Shown here in pieces: positions 10,511 to 21,986 of a stretch of 64,000 bases of DNA; the stretch's first letter is position 1, and the number at the start of each line of letters is the position of its first letter. A program made the translations under genes and the position numbers. Location of the stretch: contig OY743172.1 of NCBI GenBank assembly GCA_963555705.1, positions 22,939,446 to 23,003,445 of the forward strand, given 5' to 3'. This stretch comes from Ligustrum vulgare (Eukaryota; Streptophyta; Magnoliopsida; Lamiales; Oleaceae). The notes beneath the pieces are model-generated. The model worked only from the letters and a program-made list of their open reading frames with translations, was not told the DNA's origin and searched no databases.

Positions 10511-11907
10511 CTTCCACTTAACCCCAATGTACCGTACTCCACCACAACCAAACCACTCAAAATACCAGCACCACCTTGGACACACGACCATTTCTGACTA
10601 ACCACCACAGCACCAGAACCTCCAACAACAAACACAGTTATTTCATTAACTTTATAATAAGACTTTAATTGGAGAGATAAATATATATAGGGAGAGCGGT
10701 ATATATAGATAGAGAGAGAGAAAAACACAATTATCTATTCATTAGTAACTCAACCTCAACCTACCGTTCGTCTGTCTCTGTTGAGGGAGGGAGAAAAGAA
10801 AATGTTATAATTGGAGAGAGTATATCTTTTATCACCTAAAAATAATAATAAATAAACTTCAACCCTTTTATTTTTGAGTTGTAAATCTATCTATATTAAA
10901 ACCAACTGAATTAACAATTTGTACAGAATTTGAAATTATATTTTTAATTTGATTTTATTGTGACAATTACTAATTTTTGATAGTTAGTAGTTAAGGAGTT
11001 TTAAAATTAGTTGGCGGTTATCAAATTGCAGAAACTACCGCATTATATTTTCACACCATCTTATTACTGTAACCCAAAAACTAAATGATCAGGATACGAA
11101 AGTAAAATCGAGCAAAAAAGTATCCCATGCGACTAGAAAATGAGCACCAAGTTGCTAGAGCCACCAATTTTGAGTTAAATTTTTTTATCCATCCTCTTGA
11201 TCTTCAAGTGTACTTATGGTGTTTGTGTTTTAGTTTGTGCGGAAAAAGATTTATTTGTTTTAGGCAAAAGTTAATCTTTGGGACCCCTTGGAATCCAAAT
11301 ATAAATTCAAATTACTGCCCCAAATGTCTACGACAAACCCCTCATCCATTGTGCTCCAAAAGGCTGTGAAACCAATGCGTAAAACCCAATCAACTATTGT
11401 TTATCATGACAATTTCACGATTTTTTGCATTTTTTGCTTAATAAGTTTAAAAGTTACTTTTATTCACTTTTTTGCTGACTTGTTTGAGCTTTTTAACGAG
11501 ATTTCTATTATTTGGGAATTTTGATTCAAAAACAAACCTTTTTAAAGTCCTTACTTTCCAAAAGTGTTAACGGTAACATTTAACTAAAAATGAATGCATG
11601 ACTTGAGCTGTTTATCTATGCATCATTGGGGGTGCCAAGTCTCTCAAATGCATATATTTTTCTCTCATATTTGGTCGTCTTTGTGAATCTAAAATAATAA
11701 TGATAGTTTCTCTGTTTCTGGTCTCCTTTCTCTCTACCTTTATTTGCCGGTTAGCTCACCATTTCCAATTTTACTTTCATTCATTAAGTTTTTTGTTATG
11801 TGTCACAAGTCTTCCAATTATGGTTATAGATGTGCAATGCAAAAATCGTGCTTCTTGTGAACATTTTTGGTTCCTCGAGGATTTGATGGCTGATTCATAA
11901 AGCACCG
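10511..11907. other. Intergenic DNA, no gene seen
   Basis: Includes a TATATAGATAGAGAGAGAG microsatellite near 10690-10722. Two frames near 11127-11369 and 11700-11900 are not protein-like enough to call. Confidence 0.5.
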
Positions 11908-14900
11908 GTGATTTTGATAGCTTGAGATAAGTTGATCTTGGTTAATTCAATAAAGGCTTAGTCTATTTCATTTTAATAAATATTGATTGATTTCTTTATG
12001 AATTAGCATTAATTTATTTGTTTTACTATCATTATGAACTTACATTGTTTCAGGTTGAATCTCAATATGTATGGTATATGAATTTTGTGAAGTAATTTCT
12101 GTCTGGTCTTAGCCTTTTGGGTGTGGGTGGGGGATTGGAGGAGTGGATCCCTGGTTTTAAGAGTATTATGGCTGCAATCTTGTGGGAAACAGATTAGCTA
12201 CATGAACAGTACCACTTTGAAATCTTATTATTATGAGGATACATAATAATATTCAGACATACATTCACTCTATTGAGGTTATTCCTGAAAGCAAAAGCAC
12301 CAGCAGAAGATTACATCTCTCATAGAATCTCTCGTAGACATAGTAAATTAAAGATGAATACAGATATCTTAGTATTATACTCAAAGGGTGCTCGTACGAA
12401 CCAAAGACGAGTTCAAGATAACTCCAGACATTCACTTGGAGGACGAATATCCAAAAAAGTTCTTCTCCTTTAAGCTTTCAACAACTTCCTTGAGGCTTTC
12501 TTTAAGAGAGGTGAATTCGATGCCCAAGCTTTTTGCCTTCTCTTTTGAGAACTGGAATTTTGGCATAAAGTTGTCTTCGGCACACCTGAATTGGATATTT
12601 CAGTGTTACAAGTGCACCTTAGGCTATCTATCAACTCAAATTTTTTACAGGTTTCTAATATTTTAAGATCAAAAACGAAAATGAGCCAGTTGAACAAGCA
12701 AGATTTGGTAGGCTTCTCTCTATTGAAATCCTGTATAAAATTGCTCAGTTATCACACCTACACAAGTATTCTGATTACAATACTCCAGCGGCAGGTAGTC
12801 CTTTAAGAATTCAAATATCTATCTGTGTAAGGTACGACTTCAGTTTTGCAACTTGGGAAATTAGCAAATACTAACATAAAAATTTGGCCCGACTACATTC
12901 TAATTTTAAGGATCAATCAAAAAACTGCTATTCAGATTTTTACCTTTAAGAAAAGAAAAAGTTACAATGAACTTTTCTAAGTTCATGATCGTCGAATATC
13001 TGCCACCATCTTGTTCAAGGAAATATGAGGCTAAGGTGGCGTTCTGTTTGTATTTTATTTTGTATTTTTATTTTCGAAAATATTTTATATTTCTTATTTT
13101 TATTTTTGTTTTCAAATTTGTTGAAAACGCGTTTGATTTGTCATTTCTGAAAACTGTTTTTGAAAATGAAAAGTTGGAAAACATATTCTGTTTGAAATTT
13201 TGCAGAATACTACTTAAACTATTTTTAATTAATTTGCTTGCAAAATACTACTGACTCAAACTCAAATTTCCTTTCACAATAAACTGAAAACATGGTTACT
13301 TCCAGCACACTAATGTGAGTACTAAGAGTTTATATTAAAAAAACTTGGTCAGGTTCGGGATTTGAGGAAGCTTTGGTTCTATTAAAATCCAAAAAATGCA
13401 AGTTCTTTCAAAACCACCAGAGTTTATTTATCAAGGCATTTTTTGAAATATAATAACAAGAATTCCCACTTAATTTTTTTGTAATGATGATATTGAATTC
13501 AATAAAACTTTATTTTAGGTTTAGTTCTAAGTTTGAATAATTCTCAAAAAAAAAAAAAAAAAAAAAAAAATTTAGGCTTAATTACAAGTTAGGATACTTC
13601 TCCCAAAAAAAAAAAAAAAATCCCAAAAAGAGTTTTCGGCGTTTTGAACATTTTTCGCTGAAATACACTTAAAACGTCTAAAACAAGGTTTTGGGCATTT
13701 TGCGTTTTGTGTACAATTTTTTTTTTCCAAAATGCGTATTCGAAAATGGTAAAGAGAACGCGTTTTTAGTGTTTTCGAAAATAAAAACAGAAAACGACCT
13801 CAAAACAGCAAAGAGAACTAAATTTCTGAAACTACTTTTTAAAATTAAAAGAGTTCCAGATTCACGATTTTTGGTTCAAGAAACAAGTCTACTTTTATTT
13901 ATAACAATCTTGGTTCTTCGGGAGCCTATTTAGTAATAGTCCAACTCCAACTAATTAAACTTGCATGAAACTCCTCCTTCGCTTGGAAAATCACTTAGAG
14001 ATTCAATCAAATAATAGATTATAAAGTCAATTATGCATGGTCAACCAAATAGAAGCAAGGCCCCTTGTTTAGTGGAGATTTAAGATTTTTAGTAGATTTT
14101 GTTAAAATTTGATGAAATGTGAGGTTGAGTTTGACTTAAATTGAAATCTAAATTTTAATTTGTACGAAAAATTGGCTGAATCACACAAAATCGCACACAG
14201 AATCATTCACATTAAATCCTTCACAAGACAGTAACTAATTGCAAATATAACCATACGTTGGAGAGTGTCATAAAATAACTTACTTTTCTGGAAGAGGAAG
14301 AGTAGGGTAAAGTTCATGCAGCACTTGCACAATTTCTGAATAATGTGCAACGCGCTCCACCACAATATATCTTCCATTGGCTGAAGGTTTCTCAAATGCC
14401 AAAATATGAGCAGTAGCGACATCTTTGACATTAACCCATCCAACTGCAGCATTTGGATAAGGTTTGGGACCTGCATAAAAATTTACCCGTGCACAAATTA
14501 TTATGTATTCCAAGAAAGAAAAGGTAACAATAATGACGGGAAAGTTCTTATGTCAGCATTAGAATACAAAAAGTTTGTAGAGGGACTAAGAATTTCGTGC
14601 CATCAATTGTCTAGTTTTACCATACGTTCTTCTCAATAGAAAAATATTTAAAGTGGAACTCATTAATTTTATTTGCAAGCAGCAGTGATTGTGCTGACTG
14701 AAATTTCCCATCACGTATCATTCAGCAATAAAGAAGTAAGATTACAGAGTGGGGGTGAATAAATAGAAGAGACTGATCAAATCTTCTCAAGAATTGATCT
14801 GAATCAAAAGTAACAAATGACCCGATGCCATGAATATTAATTTCATTGAACAAACATTAACACTGTCATAGTTTAATCATTTAAGGAAAAATAACAAAAA

Positions 14901-16477
14901 GAACAGAAGGCCCAACGCCTAATTGTTCAGTGGATAGACTTACTCTTTATCAAGTTCAAAATTGCAGCAGAACTTGTGTTAAGTGTTGGTTGCAACAGTG
15001 GACCAATAACCATAGCTGGGTTTATGGTGACCAGGTCGAGACCTTTCTCTTTCGCGAATTTCAATGCAGCATCCTCGGCCAGTGTCTTTGAAAGCGGATA
15101 CCATAACTACAAGAAACAACTCGAGAAATGGAAGAAAAGAACAGAGAACTTTAAGGACGGACAAGCAAAACATATATAAAGCAGCAGCCAAAGACTCCAA
15201 AACGGTTGCTATGTATACAAAAATGTTACAAGTTTTTCTATGGCAACAAAACATGATTACCTGCTCTAATTCTATCCCCAAAATTTTGGTAATGTTTTCA
15301 ATTCATAAAGTTTGGTACATTATTACTTTTACCACCTCTTGAAAAACAGTAAATTGATGAATTCTCAGTTCCTATATTTAAAATATATTTTGTATGTTAT
15401 AGATTCGTCATTACCTATGATTAGAAAATTTGTATTCTCCACGAATTAATTAACTTTATTACCAGAACTATGAACCTTATTAAGGTCAACAGTTTCATTT
15501 GTAGTCATAGTGAATGCTCATGAAAGTATATACCTTCATTTCTTTGCAGAACTCCTGATCAGACCACCAAGTTTCATCGACTACAACTTCAGGTGATAGA
15601 GGCTTTCCATTGCAATAAACTGTAGCCACAGATGACGTCAAAACAACTCTTTTGACAGATGGCATTTTTGCACATGATTCAAGAACATTAATTGTTCCTT
15701 TGAGAGCAGGTTCAATCAATTCTGCCTGAAGAAGCATGAAAAAAGTAAATAATGCTTCTCAAACATGAATAATATCTAGCATCACAATTAACAATTGTAG
15801 GCTCAGCTACAGCCAAAATACATTTCAAACCCTTCTACACTTCTATGACCTGGTTTGGATTGCATCACTCTCTTACCTTAAAATTTGTTCCCCAAAAAAA
15901 AAAAAAAAAAATCCACAACCAAAAGAATGAAAAAAAGGAATGAGATAGGAACCTGTGGATCTGCGGCTGCAAGGATGAAAGGCGATGCAGTATGAAAAAC
16001 ACCTTCACAGCCATCGACCACAGCATCAAAGGATCCTTGCTCCAGTAGGTTTGCTTTCAACAAGTGAAGTCTCTCCTTGGCTCCATCAAGTGCAAGTAAG
16101 TGCTCCGTCTTCTTTGGATCATCTGCATGTGAATTCACGTAATCCATAAATATACATTCAACAAATTCATCAATGTTTTGACGGGCATACCAGAAGGCAA
16201 ATTGTAGAATTTCTAATGTTACAACATAAATTTTGTCATGAAGATTGAAAGTTGCAAGCAATACCAATAGATAAATAGACTTTCACTTCAATAAGCACTC
16301 TTTTCACATACGATTTCCTCTGTTTCATTCTTTCTTCTATATATTTTTAAATCTAACTATTACAAAAATCAAACCCGTATCATAAAATAATACGAAACAA
16401 TAGATAGGGAGTTAAATCAAACACCCAAGAAACATTAACAATTAAATAGGATAACCCATATCCCGAAATGATCATAC
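11908..16477. repeat. Segmental duplication, copy A
   Basis: Starting near TTTTGATAGCTTGAGATAAG, this block aligns in order and orientation with 46665-64000. The shared part includes the 3' flank, all five visible downstream exons and the introns of the reductase gene. Copy A carries one insertion absent from copy B (13035-13818). Copy B carries several absent from A. The right limit is set by the window end in copy B, so the true unit is longer. Confidence 0.9.
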
Positions 16478-16634
16478 AACACAATTAGATCAAGAGTTGA
16501 AATCGGAGAGAGATGACTGAACTTGGGTCACGAACAGAGGCTCTAACAGTATAACCACGCTGAAGCAACAATTTGACGATCCATGAAGCTATGAATCCTG
16601 ATGCTCCTGTTACACACACCGTCTTCGTTGCCAT
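12432..16634 (-). CDS. Phenylacetaldehyde/cinnamoyl-CoA reductase-like enzyme, complete six-exon gene
   Basis: Exons on the minus strand: 16523-16634, 15953-16122, 15534-15725, 14944-15106, 14284-14470 and 12432-12585, all with GT-AG introns, totalling 978 nt (325 aa plus TGA). This is an extended short-chain dehydrogenase (SDR108E group) that would reduce an aldehyde or acyl-CoA with NADPH in the cytosol. Visible motifs: Rossmann GxxGxxA (GASGFIA, residues 10-16), Arg/Asp after strand 2 (VRDPND), catalytic Ser in LTSSVATV (about 126), and YxxxK as YPLSK (161-165). The CCR signature NWYCY is replaced by LWYPL, so a phenylacetaldehyde-reductase-like or generic CCR-like role fits better than true lignin CCR. 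Length is normal and no lesion is seen. Copy B (from 56282) is its paralogue. The exact substrate cannot be read from sequence. Confidence 0.92.
13035..13818. mobile_element. MITE-like insertion in intron 5 of reductase copy A
   Basis: In copy B the site reads GAGGTTAAATTTCTG without interruption (56879-56893). In copy A, 784 bp start GGTGGCGTTCTGTTTG, end CAAAGAGAAC and are flanked by TAA on both sides. The paralogous empty site and 3-bp TAA duplication identify a PIF/Harbinger-like MITE. The ends are only weakly inverted (GCGTTCTGTTTG against GTTCTCTTTG). It includes two long A-runs (13546-13570 and about 13605-13620). No coding potential. Confidence 0.75.
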
Positions 16635-16640
16635 ACTTAA

Positions 16641-16660
16641 CTCTCTCTCTCTCTCTCTCT
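16641..16660 (-). repeat. (GA)10 tract in the reductase 5' UTR
   Basis: Ten CT units on the plus strand (GA on the coding strand), ending 7 bp upstream of the ATG at 16634. GA tracts next to start codons are common in plant leaders and may bind GAGA-type factors; no direct evidence here. Confidence 0.85.
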
Positions 16661-16750
16661 GTGTTGGGCTTTCAAAGGGAGTGGCTGGAGCGGAGCTGTA
16701 GGGTGCCTGTAACTGAAAAGAGATGAAAAAGAAATCAGCAATATTGCTTC

Positions 16751-16758
16751 TATTTATA
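16751..16758 (-). promoter_or_regulatory. TATA box of reductase copy A
   Basis: TATAAATA on the minus strand, followed by G, 117 bp upstream of the ATG. With a start site about 30 bp downstream, the leader would be about 85-90 nt and include the GA tract. Confidence 0.6.
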
Positions 16759-16911
16759 ACCACAATCTATCTGTCTCCCATCCTCCCCATCCCAAAATTG
16801 GAGAGTCCAACTTGAAACATGTGTTGTAAATGGCGGTCCTTGCGTGGATAATATTTCGTTAGTGGAAATCATTTGTATTTTGAAAAGTCAATCTTTATTT
16901 TGGGATTAGAT

Positions 16912-17306
16912 GGAGGAGATAAAGTTATTGATCACAATTCCCACATATTCGATCAGAATCAATGCATTATCGATCATAAATAGTCACAGTTTTTCAGACT
17001 TAATTACAAGTAGTCACAGCTCATATAGACCCAATCATACTTAACATGGGGTCGAGTAGGGGTACACAGAGTTCGATTTGGACGATTTGCACTATATTTT
17101 CAATTTAAACCATTTATGTGGTTAAGATTTTTCTCAAACAAAATCATATTATCTTCAAATCAAACTATTATTTGTTATTTGATTTAATTTAATTCGATGT
17201 TTACCTATCGATATTATAGTAATAATATTTTTAAAATAAGTTAACGTGAGTTTTACGTTCATACTTGATCGAATACGAAAAACAAACAAAAGGAGAAAAG
17301 TAATAG
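16912..17306 (-). repeat. Right arm of the inverted repeat flanking the first reductase gene
   Basis: The reverse complement of 10092-10510 at roughly 80-85%, ending with AGGAGAAAAGTAATAG. The two arms enclose 6.4 kb that contains the whole reductase gene and its TATA box. Confidence 0.7.
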
Positions 17307-18062
17307 AAAATTTATGGGTTACAACAAGAAATGTTCAGTTGAGGGGCATAACCGTCCATTTAATGATTTCAAAAGTATGGGACAGAACCTATTGCGGATG
17401 TTAGGACCACTAACAGGCAAAATTTCGATTTTTTCTGTTTGTTAAAAGTTTTATTTTTAAATACATATTTTTTTATATTTTCGAGGTAAAATATATTGTT
17501 AAAAAAGTAAGAAAATATGTGTCATTAAAAGGCGATTTAAAAAATTGTATTGTTTTAAAATATGTTTGTGAAACAGAGGCTAAATTAGGGTGTCCAGACA
17601 GTTAATGTTGGATTTATATATTTTGAAAATAAATAATTAAAATTATTGAATCATTAATTTGTTGATATCAACTTTTTGTTCTTAAACAAAAATGAGTAAG
17701 ATCTTCAACTTGCATATTACAAGAATCATTGATTAATTTGTTGATATCAACCTTTTAACTAATGCTTATATTAAATAAAATTCAATTATTTCTTTAATTT
17801 TGTCAAAAAAATTGTATATTTAAAAAAAATGATGAAAAAAGAAAAATATTAACTAATGTATATGCTGAAGTTTGAATAAAATAGATGTAAACAACACATT
17901 AAAAAATAAACTTAATCAAAAGTTAAAATATATTATGTTTCGAAATTGAATTAAACTAACATTTTTATTTTATTTTATTTTTTTGCATCGTCATTCAAAA
18001 TTTCCTTTGATCGCGTCATATGCCATGAGCATTAACAAGAGTAAGGACAATCACTCTCGTAT
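17307..18062. other. AT-rich intergenic DNA with short shared blocks
   Basis: No gene seen. The word ATTAATTTGTTGATATCAAC occurs twice (near 17655 and 17737) and in a close form near 23435. About 85 bp at 17872-17955 matches the reverse complement of 61480-61565 inside a Helitron. Confidence 0.5.
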
Positions 18063-18850
18063 TGTAACGCCCCGAATTCTAAATACCCGAAACGTCACTT
18101 CATCGTCTCAAACTAACTTTCAAAATGATAAATTGAGCGGAAAATAACTGAAATTTGAAAATTCGAATAAAATATCATTCAAAACCATCAACGGTACTAA
18201 ATTCTAAATTCTTCAACAGTTGGTAAAGCACAAATTTAAATTATCGTGAAACTGCTAGGGTAAACTTTAAAATAAAACATTTATTTATTTATTTCTGCCA
18301 CTCATGTCCATCATTCGCCACCGCTTCCGAAGTCTGCAAAAATTGTTAATAATGAAATGAGTATTTCAAATAAATACTCAGTAAACTCATTACAAAGTAA
18401 TTAACTTTAAGGTATGATATTACACATAAACATGCAAATCGTGCTAAACATTTTCTTGGCATCATATCATATAGCACATAAGAGCGTAAAAGTAGCTTCG
18501 TTTCGTCTCAACATGCAATGATGCATCTAAGTATAGCGCATATAACATTCTCAATTCATATAACACATAAGTGCGAAAAAGTAGCATCGTCTCATTGCAT
18601 GTAAGTTATAGCGCATATAACATTCTCAATTCATATAACACATAAGTGCGAAAAAGTAGTCTCGTCTTAACATGCAATAATGCATGTAAGTTATAACATA
18701 TATAACATTATAACTTCGTCTCGTCTCAATTCATATCAACATATGAATAATTCACATAATCACATTTCACATGCACATCAAAGGTAAAATCAATTATTAA
18801 GAATGAGTCTACCTCAAATTCTAATGAGTCCAAGTCGAGCAGAGAAACTC
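18063..18850. mobile_element. Possible LTR remnant beginning TGTAACGCCCCGAATTC
   Basis: TGTAACGCCCCG-type termini are typical of plant LTR elements, and this AT-rich stretch contains a tandem repeat. No matching second LTR, tRNA primer site or coding region is visible, so only a solitary or truncated LTR is suggested. Confidence 0.3.
18460..18720. repeat. 75-bp tandem repeat
   Basis: A unit containing TATAGCGCATATAACATTC begins at 18532 and again at 18607 (period 75 bp), with a diverged copy before and a partial one after. GCACATAAG and GTCTCAACATGCAAT words recur. Confidence 0.75.
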
Positions 18851-19149
18851 AAATTTCTAACTTTTCGTTCCCGTCGTCTAGCCAAAGAAAATAAATCTTA
18901 AATTAGAAATTTGGACTAAAATTGAGTGTTTTAAAAATAGAATAAAAGATTTGGGACTAATTAAAATTTTCAGAAATAAAAGGGGCTGACTCGAAATGTT
19001 TTAAAACTGCAGGGCTATAATAATAACAACTTTTAAAAACTTAATGTTGAAGATCATTAAATTGAAGGGCTGGGTTTTATAATTTGAAAGTTGGGGGCTA
19101 AGTAGCAAACTTTAAAAAAATCAAACTAATATAATACATATATCCATTT

Positions 19150-19402
19150 CTCTCTCTGTTAAACCAACAGAGAGAGGAAATGGCGATCTGGAGAGGGGCG
19201 AAGGGCATCGCTCCTCTCTGTTCCAGGCTGCAGTGCCCAGAAATCGGTGCCAGCACCGCCATACCGCGGCGGCAATGGGAGGGTGCAAGTGTGGGTGCGT
19301 GAAAGGGAGGTTCTTGGGTGTTTTTAGTGCGAGAAAACCGAGGCTACAAGGTTCGTGTTTGAAGGCTTCTCCGGCGATAATCCGATCGGTGACCAAGGTA
19401 AG
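19150..19402 (+). other. Putative first exon and splice donor of an unknown host gene
   Basis: A GC-rich stretch holds an ATG at 19180 (MAIWRGAKGIAPLCSRL), preceded by a perfect 11-bp hairpin (CTCTCTCTGTT, loop AAACC, AACAGAGAGAG, 19150-19176). The Arg/Ser/Cys-rich start looks like a mitochondrial presequence. The first frame stops near 19300; another frame runs on to a splice-donor-like ACCAAG/GTAAG at 19397. An LTR element is inserted exactly at that GTAAG. I cannot identify the gene, and a broken first exon is the most that can be said. Confidence 0.25.
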
Positions 19403-19825
19403 TGTCATGGTTAGCCCCTCACAACCACCACTACTCACCTATATTAAACAATTCTAGAATATTCCTACAACTCTATAAATAACAACACAAAAAAGGGAAA
19501 TCAGCATGTGATAGAATATTCATCTGTTTCAACAGAATCTCCTCCCCCTCTTCACGTTTTCTCCCTCTGCCTCTATTCTTCTAATTGCTTTCTCATCCCA
19601 TATTCTGGTTCCCTTTCATTTACTGTAATCGCCATTTTATTTCCTTGCAATTGTAATAGGAATATCAGTATATGTAATGAAATAGTTAGCACTTTCAGCT
19701 CTAGTTTGAATACTTACAGTTCTTTATTTCTGGCTATATTTTCCTGCATTTGTTTGTGTTGCTGATTCTGTTGAAATGTTGGTTCATGGTTGAAGATCAT
19801 CAACAATAGAGCTTCAACCATGACA
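19403..19825 (+). repeat. 5' LTR
   Basis: TGTCATGG...CCATGACA; the terminal 8 bp are an inverted repeat (TGTCATGG/CCATGACA). Confidence 0.93.
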
Positions 19826-19861
19826 TTGGTATCAGAGCGGTTGCCATCCGTGGGAAACAAA

Positions 19862-20290
19862 ATGGTTCATATTTGCAATCAGACGATAAGCATGATGGAC
19901 AAGATGAATCGGAATTATGATTTGATGCTGATGATCATGACTGCATGGGTTGAGGGAAGAGCACTCTCCACCGAGGAACAAACTCAGGTCGACACCCATT
20001 TGATCCGTGGAGAAGCTTCAGGGATGCAGCTTACTGATGGAAAATTAGAAGAACATCTGAAAATCCTCATTGCTAAATTAGAAGAAGAAATTGTTGGGGA
20101 AGAAAAGAAGTCACCAGAAATTGCTCGGTCCAATGAAGAAGAAAAGACTGATGAAGTAATGGAGAGTATGGAAGAATCAGTAGAAAATTACCAGGAGCTA
20201 GAATCTAGGAGGCTAGGTGATGTGTTCTGGACCCGTGACAATCGAAGTCATAGCAGGTTTGACATAAAGTTAAATATTCAAGCCAAATAA
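19862..20290 (+). CDS. Unknown acidic protein of the short LTR element
   Basis: The ATG at 19862 is the first suitable one after the primer site; an upstream ATG at 19790 lies inside the LTR. The 142-aa product has a Met-rich start (MVHICNQTISMMDKMNRNYD) and a long Glu/Lys-rich helical middle (KLEEHLKILIAKLEEEIVGE) and ends near FDIKLNIQAK. The position right after the primer site suggests a gag remnant, but no capsid motif or zinc knuckle is visible. Function unknown. Confidence 0.35.
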   Translation: MVHICNQTISMMDKMNRNYDLMLMIMTAWVEGRALSTEEQTQVDTHLIRGEASGMQLTDGKLEEHLKILIAKLEEEIVGEEKKSPEIARSNEEEKTDEVMESMEESVENYQELESRRLGDVFWTRDNRSHSRFDIKLNIQAK

Positions 20291-20742
20291 AAGTGCAGTC
20301 CAGTCAACCATGTAGGAATTGGATGGATAATATATGTTTTTCGATTAAAAACAGGTCACTGAGCAAGACTCATGGGCTAAAGCCCTTGAGCCCATTGATT
20401 TTAGGGCCAAATTACATCGTTTGGGGCTTCAAATTGGCAAATCAATAATGCAGACGGAAATTTACTATATTTCCATAATTATAGGATTATATTTACTTTG
20501 TCTTTATTATTGTTTCCAATTAAATTAGGACTCCATTATGAGAGGTTTTATCTATTCCCTAATTAGATTAAATTTTAATTTAGTATTCTAGTTTAATTAG
20601 AATTATATTTTGAGTAAATTAGCGACTATGTTATTTTGCTTATTTATACGCTTTCCCCATTCATTGTAATTCAGACTTGATTTTGATATAAACAGTTTTT
20701 ATTGAGGATTCAATAAAAGATATAGGTGGATTCTTATATTTT

Positions 20743-20865
20743 CGAACTTATCAAGAATATTTCTTGTGGCGTTCAAATACCGAACTTATCAAATATTTCT
20801 TGAGAATATTTGTGGCGTTCAAATCAGAGACTTATCAAGGAGATTGGGCAATTCCTTGTGGCGTT
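20743..20865 (+). repeat. Short tandem repeat around GTGGCGTTCAAA
   Basis: Three diverged copies of a phrase built from GAACTTATCAAG and CTTGTGGCGTTC. Confidence 0.6.
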
Positions 20866-21434
20866 TCGAAAATCTTGGTTCTTTATTCCGCATCGTCGAG
20901 CCATCGCGTCGTGAATATCGGGTCATGATTCATCCGTCCAACCACAACCTGAGTTCGGAACTTTCCGGCGTTTCTTCCGCGCTTCGAACCTCATCACTAG
21001 GGTATGCTGTGGAAGAAGCCGATGAATTTCGATCAACACCGGCGAAGAAGCTGCTGCCAACCAGGGAAGAAGCAGATTCTGGTCGCCAACTGGAGAAGAT
21101 TGTTGCGGCAAAGAAGACGACCTCCATTCTGGGAGAGGCTATTGGGCCTGAGTTCCACCACAATGAGTTTAAGGGGCTGGGCAGCAGTCTGGGCTCGATT
21201 TTGGAATTGAATGGGCCTAAGTTGTCTTATTACCATATTGAAGTAATACCATTGGACGTGGGCCTGAATTTGGACGCAGCCCAACAAGTGAAAAATGAAG
21301 ACATTTACTTTAAACAAGCCCAAGTTCACACAAATCCAATTTCCTTCATAAGCCCAAATACTTGTCCAATTCCATCTCCTTCAAGTCCAAAATTAAACCC
21401 AAATTCTAGTTTCAACACTCATCAACTCCAATAA
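20766..21434 (+). CDS. Unknown open frame in the interior of the short LTR element
   Basis: A 222-codon frame ends shortly before the 3' LTR. Its first 50 codons overlap a tandem repeat (GTGGCGTTC). A later Met (MIHPSNHNLSSEL) is a more natural start. The C-terminal part is Pro/Asn/Ser-rich (SPNTCPIPSPSSPKLNPN). No known domain is visible; it may be a non-coding spacer that happens to be open. Confidence 0.2.
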   Translation: MAFKYRTYQIFLENICGVQIRDLSRRLGNSLWRFENLGSLFRIVEPSRREYRVMIHPSNHNLSSELSGVSSALRTSSLGYAVEEADEFRSTPAKKLLPTREEADSGRQLEKIVAAKKTTSILGEAIGPEFHHNEFKGLGSSLGSILELNGPKLSYYHIEVIPLDVGLNLDAAQQVKNEDIYFKQAQVHTNPISFISPNTCPIPSPSSPKLNPNSSFNTHQLQ

Positions 21435-21551
21435 ATTTATTCAAACTCGATTTCCCTTCAACTATCACCATTTCTTTGACCACCTCGAAAACCACCCGAC
21501 TACATTAACCATTCGAAGCTTGAGGACAAGGTTCTTTTAAGGGGGGTGGTT

Positions 21552-21981
21552 TGTCATGGTTAGCCCCTCACAACCACCACTACTCACCTACAATTAAACA
21601 ATTCTAGAATATTCCTACAACTCTATAAATAACAACACAAGAAAGGGAAATCAGCATGTGATAGAATATTCATATGTTTCAACAGACTCTCCTCCCCCTC
21701 TTCACGTTTTCTCCCTCTCCCTCTGCCTCTATTCTTCTAATTGCTTTCTCATCCCATATTCTGGTTCCCTTTCATTTACTGTAATCGCCATTTTATTTCC
21801 TTGCAATTGTAATAGGAATATCATTATATGTAATGAAATAGTTAGCACTTTCAGCTCCAGTTTGAATACTTACAGTTCTTTATTTCTGGCTATATTTTCC
21901 TGCATTTGTTTGTGTTGCTGATTCTGTTGAAATGCTGGTTCATGGTTGAAGATCATCAACAATAGAGCTTCAACCATGACA
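21552..21981 (+). repeat. 3' LTR
   Basis: Matches 19403-19825 with a few substitutions and an extra CTCCCT unit. Confidence 0.93.
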
Positions 21982-21986
21982 GTAAG

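Larger units (their letters stand above)
19403..21981 (+). mobile_element. Short non-autonomous LTR retrotransposon, 2.58 kb
   Basis: Two LTRs starting TGTCATGGTTAG and ending CAACCATGACA (19403-19825, 423 bp; 21552-21981, 430 bp) are about 97% alike by eye and flanked by a perfect 5-bp duplication GTAAG (19398-19402 and 21982-21986). The 5' LTR is followed by TTGGTATCAGAGCGG, the initiator-Met tRNA primer site (19826-19840). A purine tract AAGGGGGGTGG lies next to the 3' LTR. The phrase CTTGAGGACAAGG before it is typical of plant Gypsy-type 3' regions. No protease, reverse transcriptase or integrase is present, so the element depends on proteins in trans. High LTR identity implies a fairly recent insertion. 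Confidence 0.93.

Noticed and set aside
10486..10728. 80-codon Val/Gly-rich minus-strand frame
   Set aside because: Overlaps an inverted-repeat arm and a microsatellite; no homology signal.
12388..12806. Plus-strand frames over reductase exon 6
   Set aside because: Antisense shadows of the minus-strand coding exon.
14979..15281. Minus-strand 100-aa frame across reductase exon 4 (and 62400-62702 in copy B)
   Set aside because: It is another frame of the exon and adjoining intron; the spliced reductase model explains the sequence.
14280..16763. True cinnamoyl-CoA reductase of lignin synthesis
   Set aside because: The CCR signature NWYCY is replaced by LWYPL, so a CCR-like or phenylacetaldehyde-reductase-like assignment is safer.
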